From contig NZ_AAWS01000044.1 in the NCBI RefSeq assembly GCF_000169175.1, positions 1 through 64,000 on the forward strand: a DNA stretch of 64,000 nucleotides, written 5' to 3'. Origin of the DNA: Microscilla marina ATCC 23134. Lineage in GTDB: Bacteria; Bacteroidota; Bacteroidia; Cytophagales; Microscillaceae. Position numbers and translations under genes: made by a program. Positions 18,406 to 27,697 of the stretch are shown here, one piece after another (within the stretch, counting starts at the first letter, position 1; the number at the start of each line of letters is the position of its first letter). The notes beneath the pieces are model-generated. The model did no database searches. It was not told the origin of the DNA and worked only from the letters and a program-made list of their open reading frames with translations.

Positions 18406-18941
18406 GGGTAATGTTGTTTGTGTATTAGATTGCCTGGGTTTATATAGGTAGGACAGGCTAAATACTAAAAAGGAGTAGAGTTTTTGCGAAGCGGGGTTTT
18501 AATTGAGCGTAAGTTATCCTGGGCTGGGTGGTGCATGACTTCCTGATGAATACTGAGTTGTTGTATAGGGGCAATGAGCAAACAGAACAGCAGCACAAAT
18601 ATTTTTGAATTGAAAATGAAGCAAGTAATTAAAAACTTTCTCCATTATTGTTGAGCAGCGAAGTATAAGTACCAAGGCAGCATTAAACATACCTAATGAG
18701 TAGGTGTAACTACTATAATATGAGCAAGTGGTCCTTACTTGTAGCACCAATATACATCGGTATCTAAGAACTTATAGCTCATTACTTGCTGCTACTTATG
18801 ACTCCATAAAGCCACAATTGTTTGTTGAAATAAGATGCTTGCATTGTTTTTTTATTTTTATTTTGTGTTTTTGCAACTAATTATGTGGTGGGTTCATCCT
18901 TTAATTCTATAAAAACTCCTCATAAACTTGATATACTACCC
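18406..18941. other. Divergent intergenic region
   Basis: About 535 bases between the minus-strand sigma-like gene and the plus-strand efflux operon, so it must hold both promoters. It contains a diverged copy (18741-18772, GTAGCACCAATATACATCGG then TATCTAAGAACTT) of the dispersed repeat described at 30466-30620. A 78-codon minus frame here looks accidental. Confidence 0.5.
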
Positions 18942-20432
18942 ATGAAAAAGAAAGTTATACTGCCCGTGATTATACTCGGAGTGCTTGCTGCAGGATATAT
19001 GTTTTTTACAAAAAAAAGCAGTAAATCTGAAGATATTTTTGTCAAGGTAAAAAAAAGTGACTTTACCGTTTCGGTGACTTCTTCGGGTGAGTTGTACGCC
19101 AAAAACTCCACCAAAATAAATGGGCCTACTGGCTTACGACAAGCGCGGTTATGGCAAGTAAAAATCAGTCGTATTATACCCGAAGGTACCAAAGTAAAAG
19201 AAGGTGAATTTATTGCTTCTCTCGATCGGTCAGAGCTTGCCGACAAGCTCAAAAACGAGCAAACCGAGCTCGATAAAGCCAGTTCGCAGTTTACCCAGGC
19301 AAAACTGGACACCACCCTTGAGTTGCGCGAAGCCCGTGACAAACTCATTAACCTGCGTTATGCCCAACGCGAAAAAGGACTAGTGCTCGAACAGTCTAAA
19401 TATGAGCCCCCCGCCACCATCAAACAAGCTCAAATAGACCTCGAAAAAGCCAAACGAGCTTTGATACAGTCAACTCAAAACTACTTGATAAAAAAAGACA
19501 AGGCTATAGCCAAAATGCAGGAAGCAGGCGCCAACCTGTCAAAGGTAGAGTCCAAAGTAGAGTTTTTGCAAAAGCTCATGAAAGAATTTAACATTACCGC
19601 CCCCAAGTCTGGTATGATGATATATGCCCGCACCTGGGATGGCAAGAAAAAACGTGAAGGATCCACCATTAGTGCCTGGAACTCCACCGTAGCAACCTTG
19701 CCCGATTTGTCGGTGATGGTGTCGCGCACCTACATCAACGAGGTAGACATTAAGAAGATTAAAAATGGGCAAAAAGTAAAAATTGGACTGGATGCTTTCC
19801 CTAAGAAACAACTCACCGGTAAGGTGATCAATATAGCCAACGTAGGTGAGCAAAAGCCCAACTCAGACGCCAAGGTATTTGAGGTAAATATTGAGATTCA
19901 CGAGCAGGATTCTTTATTGCTGCCTTCTATGACCACCAGCAATAATATCATTGCCAAAACAGTAAAAAATGTGTTGTCGGTTCCTCTGGAAGCCATTCAT
20001 AACCAAGGTGATAGTCTTACGTATGTATTTCGCAAAGACGGAGGCTCGCTTAAGCGCACCGAAGTAATGGTGGGCGAAACCAACGAAAACGAAGCCGTGG
20101 TGTTGGCTGGGCTTACCAAAGAGGACATGGTGACTCTGTCGCGCCCCAAAGATGGCGAGAAAATGGACTTACATTTACTGGATAAAGCACTCAAGGCCAA
20201 AGTGATAAAGGAGCAGGCCGCCAAGCTAAAAGAAGAGCAGCGTAAAGCACAGGAAGCCCGCAAAAAAGCAGAAGAGTTGCGCAAAAAGAAAATGGAGGAG
20301 ATGACGAAAAAAATGCAGGACGGCAAAAAGAAAGAGGGCAAAGAGAAAGACGACCAAAAGAAAAAGAATAAAAAGAGCGCAAAGAAAAAAGTGGCTCAGG
20401 TTATCACTGCTTTCAACTCGTTGAAGGCATAA
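18942..20432 (+). CDS. HlyD/MacA-family efflux periplasmic adaptor
   Basis: A 496-residue membrane-fusion protein bridging an inner-membrane pump and an outer-membrane channel. An N-terminal signal anchor (VILPVIILGVLAAGYMFF) is followed by a lipoyl/barrel-sandwich region (VTSSGELYAKNSTKING), a helical hairpin of about 110 residues, and beta-barrel and membrane-proximal domains (PLEAIHNQGDSLTYVF). The last 75 residues are an unusual tail of Lys/Glu repeats, long and highly charged, not part of the family core. ATG at 18942 is used because it starts the signal anchor; the frame is open from 18885. First gene of a three-gene export operon. Confidence 0.9.
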   Translation: MKKKVILPVIILGVLAAGYMFFTKKSSKSEDIFVKVKKSDFTVSVTSSGELYAKNSTKINGPTGLRQARLWQVKISRIIPEGTKVKEGEFIASLDRSELADKLKNEQTELDKASSQFTQAKLDTTLELREARDKLINLRYAQREKGLVLEQSKYEPPATIKQAQIDLEKAKRALIQSTQNYLIKKDKAIAKMQEAGANLSKVESKVEFLQKLMKEFNITAPKSGMMIYARTWDGKKKREGSTISAWNSTVATLPDLSVMVSRTYINEVDIKKIKNGQKVKIGLDAFPKKQLTGKVINIANVGEQKPNSDAKVFEVNIEIHEQDSLLLPSMTTSNNIIAKTVKNVLSVPLEAIHNQGDSLTYVFRKDGGSLKRTEVMVGETNENEAVVLAGLTKEDMVTLSRPKDGEKMDLHLLDKALKAKVIKEQAAKLKEEQRKAQEARKKAEELRKKKMEEMTKKMQDGKKKEGKEKDDQKKKNKKSAKKKVAQVITAFNSLKA

Positions 20433-20445
20433 ATTCAGGCAAGCC

Positions 20446-21801
20446 ATGTATCGTAGATATTTAGTAAATTTTGTGGTAGCCTGGGATGCCATTCTGGCAA
20501 ATAAGCTCAGGGCTACCCTCACCGCACTCGGAATTATTTTTGGGGTGTCGGCAGTGATTGCTATGCTGGCTATAGGCAATGGAGCACAGCAAGAAATATT
20601 AGAACAAATAAAGCTGGTGGGAGTCAATAATATTGTGATAAAACCAGTGCTCGAACAAGAAGAAAAAGAAGTAGGGCAAAACCTGAATAACGGAGGAAAG
20701 AAAAAAGAAAAGTTTTCGCCAGGTTTGACCATGCGCGATGTAGAAAGCATCAGACAGTTACCCATGGTAAGCAAAGTGAGCCCCGAAATACTGCTGGAAA
20801 CCTACATTATTAAAAATGGTATTCAGCGTTCGGCCAAACTGGTGGGCGTAGAACCAGCGTATTTCAAACTTACCAGTTTTAAGCTGGAAGAAGGGCAGAT
20901 GTTTACCCAACAAAACCTGGAGTACGGCGATCAAGTGTGTATTATTGGACGAGGCATTAAAACCAAGTTTTTTAGTAAAGAAAATCCCATTGGCAAACGC
21001 CTGAAATGTGGCAGACACTGGCTAAAAGTAATAGGAGTGCTTGAGCCAAGACTGGTGTCAAGCGGAAGCCTGTCTAAGTTGGGCATTCGCGATTACAATA
21101 TGGACATTTATACACCTACCAAAACCATGTTGGTAAGGTATACCAACCGCTCGGTGCTTACCAAAGCAATGCTTACCAAGGCAAACAACCGCCGAAACAA
21201 TAACAACAACAATAATAATCAAAGCAACGAGAAGGCAGCGCCCAAAAATTACCATCAAATAGATCGTTTGGTAGTACAGGTAGACGAAACCGGTTATTTG
21301 AGCAAGACTGCCGACATTGTAGCCCGCATGCTGGAACGGCGCCACTACAAAGTAGTAGACTATGAGGTGAGCATACCCGAACTCTTGCTCAAGCAACAGC
21401 AACGCACCAAAGACATTTTTAACATTGTATTAGGGGTGATTGCAGGCATATCGTTGTTGGTGGGGGGCATTGGTATCATGAATATTATGCTTGCCTCAGT
21501 ATTAGAACGGATCAAAGAAATAGGTTTACGACTGTCGATAGGTGCCAAAAAAAGCGACATCATTACTCAGTTTATGTTCGAGTCGGTGCTCATCAGTGTA
21601 TCAGGGGGAATTATTGGGGTAATCCTGGGCGTCAGTATGTCTTATTTTATTGCCGAACTTGCCAATATACCTACAATTGTGTCATTCTCATCTATTATTA
21701 TTTCCTTTGTGGTATCGGCTTCGGTAGGGTTGATATTTGGCATTACTCCTGCACGCAGGGCAGCCGAGCAAGACCCTATCACATCGCTCAGATACGAATA
21801 A
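20446..21801 (+). CDS. MacB-like ABC transporter permease
   Basis: A 451-residue MacB-type permease: N-terminal membrane helix with LRATLTALGIIFGVSAVIAMLAIG, a large periplasmic core domain, then three C-terminal helices with IVLGVIAGISLLVGGIGIMN, VLERIKEIGLRLSIGAKKSDI and SASVGLIFGITPARRAAEQDPI. There is no Walker motif, so the ATPase must be a separate protein, and none is encoded nearby. An Asn-rich run (about residues 247-261, codons near 21184-21228) sits in the periplasmic loop. Starts 13 bases after the adaptor gene. Confidence 0.92.
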   Translation: MYRRYLVNFVVAWDAILANKLRATLTALGIIFGVSAVIAMLAIGNGAQQEILEQIKLVGVNNIVIKPVLEQEEKEVGQNLNNGGKKKEKFSPGLTMRDVESIRQLPMVSKVSPEILLETYIIKNGIQRSAKLVGVEPAYFKLTSFKLEEGQMFTQQNLEYGDQVCIIGRGIKTKFFSKENPIGKRLKCGRHWLKVIGVLEPRLVSSGSLSKLGIRDYNMDIYTPTKTMLVRYTNRSVLTKAMLTKANNRRNNNNNNNNQSNEKAAPKNYHQIDRLVVQVDETGYLSKTADIVARMLERRHYKVVDYEVSIPELLLKQQQRTKDIFNIVLGVIAGISLLVGGIGIMNIMLASVLERIKEIGLRLSIGAKKSDIITQFMFESVLISVSGGIIGVILGVSMSYFIAELANIPTIVSFSSIIISFVVSASVGLIFGITPARRAAEQDPITSLRYE

Positions 21802-21883
21802 AATTGTTTGAAACATTAAACGCAGGTCTGAGGTAGTGCATAACCAAGCACTGCCCCAAACCTCTATATACCATTATATCAAT

Positions 21884-23365
21884 ATGAAAAAATACCTGGT
21901 ACCATACACACTGTGTTGCTTGCTGTTGAGCAGTGTGGTTTACGGTCAAACCGAAAAAAAACAAAAATATAGCCTGCAGGAAATCATTACTATTTCAAAA
22001 AAACAATCGCCTATTTCGTTGCAGGCAATCAACCGAAAAGAAAACTTTTATTGGCGTTATCGTACTTTTTTATCCGACTACAAGCCCCAGCTTTCTTTGA
22101 GTGGCAATCTGCCCAACTACAACAAGTCCATCGAACGAATTACCCTAGATGATGGTAGTGATGTGTTTATAGATCGAGGGTTGGTAAATACCGATGTTAA
22201 CTTGTCGTTGCGGCAAAAAATAGGGTTTACTGGAGGTGAGGTGTTTTTGAGTTCCGAACTTGCCCGTATCGACCTTTTGGGCAATAATAATGGTACCTCG
22301 TTTTTGTCTACACCAGTAAGCATTGGTTTTTCTCAACCTTTGTTTGGGTACAACGAACTGAAATGGAACAAAAAAATAGAACCACTCAGGTATAGTGAAT
22401 CGCAAAAAGCCTACTCAGAAGAAATGGAGGGCATAGCAGTGCAAACTACCGACCTGTTTTTTGATTTGTTGGTAGCACAAATTACCCTGAAAATATCAGA
22501 GTTGAATCAGGCCAATAATGACACAATTTATAAAATTGGACAGGGGCGCTACAATGTGGGCAAGATAGCCGAAAACGAGTTGTTACAATTACAATTGGCG
22601 TCTATGGAGTCTGACCAAAGGGTAACCCAGGCAAAAATGGACATAGAAACCAGTGAGTTGAGGCTGAAAATATTTTTGGGAAACAACGAGGGGCTCAAAA
22701 ACATAGAACTCATTGAGCCTTTGAACGTGCCAGAGATTGAAATTGACGAAGAAACCGCTTTGGCAGAAGCCAAAAAAAACCGGGCAAAATTTGTTCAGTT
22801 TAAGCGCCAAAAACTGGAAGCCGAACGTGATGTAGCACAGGCAAGGGGCAACAGTGGTTTAAATGTAAACATCACCGGATCTTATGGCTTTACCCGCAAC
22901 GCGCCAGACTTTACCAATGTATACCAAAACCCTCAAAATCAACAACGTTTGCGCATTGGTTTTCAGATTCCTATCCTTGACTGGGGGCGCCAAAAGGCAA
23001 TGATTCAGACCTCAGTGGCCAATAATAAATTGGTGCAGTCTACCGTATCACAAGAAGAGCTTAACTTTGAGCAAGAAATTATTCTGAAAGTAAAGCAGTT
23101 TAAAATCTTTCGGAGCCGTTTAATTCTTGCCCGTCGTGCCGATGAAATCGCCCAGCGAAGGTATACCGTAGCGCAAAAGCGTTATTTGATTTCTAAAATC
23201 AACATTACCGACCTAAACATTGCCTTACAAGATAAAGACCGCGCCAAGCGTGATTACCTGGAGGCATTGCGTGGTTTTTGGAAAAACTACCATGAAATCC
23301 GCCAGCTTACCCTTTATGATTTTGAGCGCAAAGAAGTGATTTATTATGGCGATGTTAAAAATTAA
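21884..23365 (+). CDS. TolC-family outer-membrane efflux protein
   Basis: A 493-residue protein with a signal peptide (LVPYTLCCLLLSSVVYGQ) and the repeated long-helix/short-barrel pattern of outer-membrane efflux channels, including LVAQITLKISELNQANNDTI, AENELLQLQLASMES and the second-half equivalent RRADEIAQRRYTVAQKRY, with FQIPILDWG at the second barrel entry. It would complete the tripartite exporter encoded just upstream. The frame is open from 21836, but ATG at 21884 begins the signal peptide. Confidence 0.9.
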   Translation: MKKYLVPYTLCCLLLSSVVYGQTEKKQKYSLQEIITISKKQSPISLQAINRKENFYWRYRTFLSDYKPQLSLSGNLPNYNKSIERITLDDGSDVFIDRGLVNTDVNLSLRQKIGFTGGEVFLSSELARIDLLGNNNGTSFLSTPVSIGFSQPLFGYNELKWNKKIEPLRYSESQKAYSEEMEGIAVQTTDLFFDLLVAQITLKISELNQANNDTIYKIGQGRYNVGKIAENELLQLQLASMESDQRVTQAKMDIETSELRLKIFLGNNEGLKNIELIEPLNVPEIEIDEETALAEAKKNRAKFVQFKRQKLEAERDVAQARGNSGLNVNITGSYGFTRNAPDFTNVYQNPQNQQRLRIGFQIPILDWGRQKAMIQTSVANNKLVQSTVSQEELNFEQEIILKVKQFKIFRSRLILARRADEIAQRRYTVAQKRYLISKINITDLNIALQDKDRAKRDYLEALRGFWKNYHEIRQLTLYDFERKEVIYYGDVKN

Positions 23366-23413
23366 TTTAAAGCAAGACAGTAGTTTACATCAAAAATAGT
23401 AAAACTTTTTACT

Positions 23414-23440
23414 CTTGCCAGGTTTCAAAAGCCTGGCAAG
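23414..23440. repeat. REP-like palindrome, copy 2
   Basis: CTTGCCAGG (23414-23422) and CCTGGCAAG (23432-23440) around a TTTCAAAAG centre. It has the same GCCAGG core as 9583-9609 and lies between two convergent genes, where it might also help stop transcription. Confidence 0.65.
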
Positions 23441-23522
23441 TATAGTTATAAGGTGAGAGGCTTTTTCCAGTAAGAAAAAAGCCATTGCCAATACCTGTGG
23501 TTGTGTTGGCGTTCAACTATAA

Positions 23523-24953
23523 CTACTCCCACTTATAAATCAACCTGTCTGGAAAAATCAGTTTTTTTATTTCCTGGGCTTGTTTGGGAGTGGCAAGCAC
23601 TGGACGACGATCGTTTGAAATCCAGGTGTACACTGGCACCGATTGTACCACTTGACCATTGTAAATATAGTGGTGTAAGAAATAACCTCTACGCACCCCT
23701 ACTCGATGGATTTGGTCAAATAAGAAGTTACCCAACCCGTGAAAAAGTGGTTTACCTTTATAAAACTCTATCTGTTGTACTTGGTGTGCCTGAGAACCAT
23801 ACACTACGTCGGCTCCAAAGTTGTGTAAGTCATAACTAATGGCAATTTGTTTGGCGTGGGGAGCATAAGAGTCTACCTCGTTGAACTGCACCGAAGCAAA
23901 CACAAGGTCTATTTTCTTGTTCTTCTTAAGGTCGGTAATCACCTTACGGGCTTTTTCGCGGTTGTAGCGGTTCGCCCCCGAATACTTTGTTCCATAAGCA
24001 CATTCACCCACCGGGCAACTCTGGTTAAACCCGATAAAGGCCATTTTTTTCCCATCTTTCAAGTCAATAATTAGCGGAGTATTGGCTTGACTAGCATTGA
24101 GCCCCCCACCAAACGTTTTCATGCCTTGTTTTTTGTACCAGTCATAAGTAAGTTTATAAGGCTTGGCACCAAAGTCTTTGTTATGGTTTCCGGTAAGCTC
24201 TACAATGTTGGTGTTGAGGTCAACCAGGTTTTTAAAATCACGTTCTTTGCTGCAAAACTTATAATGAGGGTCATACTTGATATACACACAGTTGGGGTCA
24301 AAGCTTACCTCATTGCTGATATGAACAAAATCAGAGTTTTGAAAGTGGTGTTTTACCTTTTCAATCAAAAAATCGGGTCCTTTTGCATCGGCAGCCAAGC
24401 CTGTATTGCGGGTAATGGCTGTTACCCCGGTAAGGGTAAACTTGGTCACTTTATTTTTGTAGTCAAAAGCTTGTGCTCCTTCGGGTTGGTGTTGAAAAGC
24501 GTACTGGGCAGCATTGTCAAAAAAGCTGACTTTATCTATATTTAAGGCCTTGTACTGGGCTATCAAGTGGTGGATGTCGGTAATCAATAAATGGTTTTTG
24601 GCAAGTTTGGCAAAAGCTTTTAGGTGGGGTAGGGTGCGAGCGTTTTTGCAACCCAATACCTCATTAGCCAAGGCTTTAGTGGCTTCCAACACGTATACTT
24701 TGCCATTGCAATACAGGTTTTTGAGACTATCTAACGAAATGTTTTGCAATTCGCGACTGTAGCCAGTCACTACAAATAGGGGAATGGTGTTTTTTGCGGG
24801 GGCAATGTGTGCATGTGTAGCTGAGTTTTGCTTGCCTTGTTTGCTTTCGCCTTGCGACGGTTGGCAGGCGTTGAGCAATATACCCAGTCCTAATAGACGT
24901 AAGTATAATTGGTTGATTTTTAGCAAGTTGATTCTTTTAAAAGATAAGTTCAT
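23523..24953 (-). CDS. CapA-family (poly-gamma-glutamate synthesis-like) lipoprotein
   Basis: A 476-residue predicted lipoprotein of the CapA/PgsA metallophosphatase-like family. The N-terminus has a hydrophobic stretch ending in a lipobox, GILLNACQPS. Family motifs include FVHISNEVSFD, VELTGNHNKDFG, SQANTPLIIDL, and the late GSQAHQVQQIEFYKGKPL followed by HGLGNFLFDQ. CapA proteins take part in polyglutamate capsule anchoring, but many homologues lack a known role and no other cap genes are here. The ATG at 24951-24953 is preferred over the open frame from 25046 because it places the lipobox near the N-terminus. Confidence 0.82.
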   Translation of the reverse strand: MNLSFKRINLLKINQLYLRLLGLGILLNACQPSQGESKQGKQNSATHAHIAPAKNTIPLFVVTGYSRELQNISLDSLKNLYCNGKVYVLEATKALANEVLGCKNARTLPHLKAFAKLAKNHLLITDIHHLIAQYKALNIDKVSFFDNAAQYAFQHQPEGAQAFDYKNKVTKFTLTGVTAITRNTGLAADAKGPDFLIEKVKHHFQNSDFVHISNEVSFDPNCVYIKYDPHYKFCSKERDFKNLVDLNTNIVELTGNHNKDFGAKPYKLTYDWYKKQGMKTFGGGLNASQANTPLIIDLKDGKKMAFIGFNQSCPVGECAYGTKYSGANRYNREKARKVITDLKKNKKIDLVFASVQFNEVDSYAPHAKQIAISYDLHNFGADVVYGSQAHQVQQIEFYKGKPLFHGLGNFLFDQIHRVGVRRGYFLHHYIYNGQVVQSVPVYTWISNDRRPVLATPKQAQEIKKLIFPDRLIYKWE

Positions 24954-25145
24954 ACAATAAATGCTTGGTTTACAGTCGGACTTATGAGTTCTTTGTTTAA
25001 AACAAGGGCTCATTACAAAACCGCCAAAAATACAAATTAGTAACAATTAAGCAGGTGAATAAGCAGAAAAATGCATCCTTTAATAATCACAGGGTTGCAG
25101 CGTCTTATCGCTTAAGGCTATCCACACCATTATTAGATTCTAATT

Positions 25146-26546
25146 ATGAGTAAGACACGATTCATACCATTATTCATTATTTGCCTGACGACTTGTTGGG
25201 TGATTGATGGCTTTGCGCAAAAAAAAACAGTGCCCCAACCCCTGAGCAACACGGATAAACTGTATGGTTTGTCGTTGTTTTGGCAAGAAGTGAACTATAA
25301 CTTTGCGTTTTTTCATCAAGTACCCCAACTCGACTGGGACAAAACCTATCGCCAGTATATACCCAAAGCACTTGCTGCCAAAAGTACCAAAGCTTATTAT
25401 GACGTGCTCAAGCAGTTTTGTGCCTTGTTGCAAGACGGGCACACCAATGTGTATTACCCCCCACCAATACGCAAGCAACTTGCTTATCCTAAGCTAAAAC
25501 TAGTAGCTATAGGCAAGCGTGCTTTTGTGCGGAATGTAGACAAGTCGTTGGCAACTAAAATTCCTGTAGGGTCAGAAATACTTGCAGTAAATACGCAGCC
25601 CGTAAAAATGTATGTACAACAACATAAGTTGCCCTATATTGCCAGCTCTACCCAATATGTACGTTGGGACAGGGGCATTCGCACTATGTTGCAGGGCAAG
25701 AAAGGCGATCGGGTGCACCTGAAGGTCAAACAGCCTTCTGGCAAAATATTGAAGATAAAATTGCCACGTGACAGAACCGGAGTACAATGGGTCAAGCCAA
25801 TTAAGCGCCCAGCTTTGCTAGAGTTTAAGTGGCTTGAGGGGCAAATAGCCTACCTTGCCATCAATAGTTTTAGCAACAACCGCATACAAAAAGAGTTTCC
25901 AGTACTTTTGCCAAAGCTGTACCAAGCCAAAGGGGTGATCATAGATGTGAGAAAAAATGGGGGAGGAAACAGCAACAATGCCTCGTTTATTGTCAAACAT
26001 TTTACTGAGCAAAAAATACTGTTGGGGGCACGTTGGCAAACCCGTGAGCATCGGGCAGCCTACAAAGCCTGGGGCAAGTTTGTAAACGAAGCTATGCAAA
26101 AAAAGCCCCATTACCAACTCAGTGAGTGGGAAGCCAATGCCCTGAAGTATTACCAAAAAAAGGTGTGGCATATAGGCGATACCAGTCGCACTAGTAATGA
26201 TATAACCGCAAAAAAAGTAAAAGTGCCCTTGGTGGTGCTCACCAGTTACCATACCGGCTCAGCTGCCGAAGATTTTCTGATCTATCTCGACAATATCAAA
26301 CGTGCCACCAGAGTAGGGCAAAAAACTTATGGTAGCACCGGGCAACCCTTGATGTTTGACCTGCCTGGAGGAGGTAAGGCAAGGGTTTGCACCAAAAATG
26401 ATACTTATCCCAACGGGAAAGAGTTTGTAGGCTATGGAATTATTCCTCATACAGAAATAGCCCCCACTGTGCAAAATTATATCAATAACGAAGATGTAGT
26501 ATTGCGTAAAAGCATAGAAGTATTGAAAGCAAAAATGAAAAAGTGA
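25146..26546 (+). CDS. S41-family (C-terminal processing peptidase-like) secreted peptidase
   Basis: A 466-residue exported protein with a signal peptide ending near DGFAQ. An N-terminal helical domain (SLFWQEVNYNFAFF) typical of tricorn-related S41 peptidases is followed by a PDZ-like region (VGSEILAVNTQPV, KGDRVHLKV) and the peptidase domain: AYLAINSF, VIDVRKNGGGNSN, and TSYHTGSAAEDFLIY with the nucleophilic Ser, then VGQKTYGSTGQP. The substrate is unknown. It is divergent from the CapA gene, with 192 bases between them for two promoters. Confidence 0.88.
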   Translation: MSKTRFIPLFIICLTTCWVIDGFAQKKTVPQPLSNTDKLYGLSLFWQEVNYNFAFFHQVPQLDWDKTYRQYIPKALAAKSTKAYYDVLKQFCALLQDGHTNVYYPPPIRKQLAYPKLKLVAIGKRAFVRNVDKSLATKIPVGSEILAVNTQPVKMYVQQHKLPYIASSTQYVRWDRGIRTMLQGKKGDRVHLKVKQPSGKILKIKLPRDRTGVQWVKPIKRPALLEFKWLEGQIAYLAINSFSNNRIQKEFPVLLPKLYQAKGVIIDVRKNGGGNSNNASFIVKHFTEQKILLGARWQTREHRAAYKAWGKFVNEAMQKKPHYQLSEWEANALKYYQKKVWHIGDTSRTSNDITAKKVKVPLVVLTSYHTGSAAEDFLIYLDNIKRATRVGQKTYGSTGQPLMFDLPGGGKARVCTKNDTYPNGKEFVGYGIIPHTEIAPTVQNYINNEDVVLRKSIEVLKAKMKK

Positions 26547-26694
26547 CAACAAAGAAGCGACAAATCGCAATTTTTATTTTTTTAAACTTGCCTTTTGTCG
26601 CTCAAAGTATTAAAGACGCTAATAACTAATATATTTATAAGTTATTGAAAATAATTGCTTTACAAGCTTATTAGCTCCCTGTGGAATAGGGAAT

Positions 26695-26726
26695 AGCACC
26701 GATATTCATCGGCATCTAGGGACTTG
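26695..26726 (+). repeat. Dispersed intergenic repeat, short copy
   Basis: AGCACCGATATTCATCGG followed by CATCTAGGGACTTG. One of at least six copies in this window built around the near-palindrome CCGATATTCATCGG. Confidence 0.6.
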
Positions 26727-26738
26727 CCCCTGTTGGGG

Positions 26739-27119
26739 CTAATAACTAAACTCGTCTTTTTCAGAAGGCTTTTCGTCTTCATACACACCCAACTTTATAC
26801 CATCGGTGGTTTTTTCTAACTTATGAGTAAGCAATGGGCGAGCATTTTTACCACTTTTCTCTTCCCCTGTTTTTAGGCAAAACCTATAGTCGTGCCAAGG
26901 GCAAATCACCTCATTAAAATCATTGAGCCGCCCTGCAGTGAGCGAAGCCCGCATGTGAGTACATTCATTGTCTACCACAAAGAAGCCTTCTTTGGTATGT
27001 GCCAAACATATTGTTTTGCTCCCAATACGTACTTTTTTAAGACTGTTGAGTGGGACTTGTTTTTTTGCCTCTTCCCAATTTTCAAAAAGTTTATACCACT
27101 TGAGTTTTTTCTGAGCCAT
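26739..27119 (-). CDS. Rieske-type 2Fe-2S protein
   Basis: A 126-residue single-domain Rieske protein. Cluster ligands are in NECTHMRASL (Cys-x-His) and VICPWHDYRFCLKTGE (Cys-x-x-His), the spacing seen in soluble Rieske ferredoxins such as the NirD/BphF type. No membrane anchor or oxygenase domain is present, so it may be an electron carrier or a small redox subunit. Its partner is not in the neighbourhood. ATG at 27117-27119 is used; the frame extends to 27197 but without family similarity. Confidence 0.85.
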   Translation of the reverse strand: MAQKKLKWYKLFENWEEAKKQVPLNSLKKVRIGSKTICLAHTKEGFFVVDNECTHMRASLTAGRLNDFNEVICPWHDYRFCLKTGEEKSGKNARPLLTHKLEKTTDGIKLGVYEDEKPSEKDEFSY

Positions 27120-27515
27120 TGTTTTATCTATCAAAAGTTGAACATTTGAACCATATACAGTAGTGGCAAAATATAAATAAAGCCTGATCTTAAACAAACA
27201 TCCTACAGTATTTTATCTGAGGTAGTTGATAGCCTATTGCTACCGATGATGGTTATGTGTTGTAAAGCTTTAACAAAAAGCTTTGATTTTACTGCTTCAA
27301 ATGAGTGTTATAACCCGTAATATTTTTATCAAAACCTATTCTTTAAATTTGTAATAAGTTATTTGATCAACAAAGCAGTTGTTAGCCACACGCTGATTCA
27401 ATTGCTCCTCTGTAATAGAGGGTAAACGAGGCACAGCCTTTACCAATAATCAATCAGGCGTTCTGCTTTTTTTTATCAGGCAGAACTATTCTTTAACACT
27501 TAAATATATACAATC
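27120..27515. other. Leader region before the 42-aa gene
   Basis: About 395 bases. On the plus strand a -7-like box TAAATTTG lies at 27344-27351, followed by a leader with a hairpin-forming GTTCTGC/GCAGAAC pair near 27460-27486. No other gene is seen. Confidence 0.4.
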
Positions 27516-27644
27516 ATGGGATTACTTATTTCAGATGTAGACACACCTAAAATCATTGTTAACCAACAAGCCCAATCGGTGAAAAATACCAAGCCGCTTT
27601 TTGCTCAATTGCTTGAAAAAAAGAAAGTGGCAAAACATAAGTAA
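27516..27644 (+). CDS. Small basic protein of 42 residues
   Basis: An ATG frame of 42 codons: it starts MGLLISDVDTPKIIVNQQAQ and ends with the basic ELKKKVAKHK-like tail (LLEKKKVAKHK). No family is recognised. It is supported as a real gene by a preceding leader with a possible promoter box and by a strong intrinsic terminator 30 bases after the stop. It is transcribed toward the convergent 7TM phosphatase gene. Confidence 0.5.
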   Translation: MGLLISDVDTPKIIVNQQAQSVKNTKPLFAQLLEKKKVAKHK

Positions 27645-27673
27645 AAATGTGTGCAAGTAAAATGTGTGATAGA

Positions 27674-27697
27674 AAGGGCAGGTAACTGCCCTTTTTT
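27674..27697 (+). terminator. Intrinsic terminator after the 42-aa gene
   Basis: AAGGGCAG (27674-27681), loop GTAA, CTGCCCTT (27686-27693), then TTTT. It overlaps the stop codon of the convergent gene at 27696. Confidence 0.85.

Noticed and set aside
18514-18750. Minus-strand 78-codon frame in the divergent region
   Set aside because: Composition is unlike coding sequence and it overlaps a dispersed repeat and the promoters.
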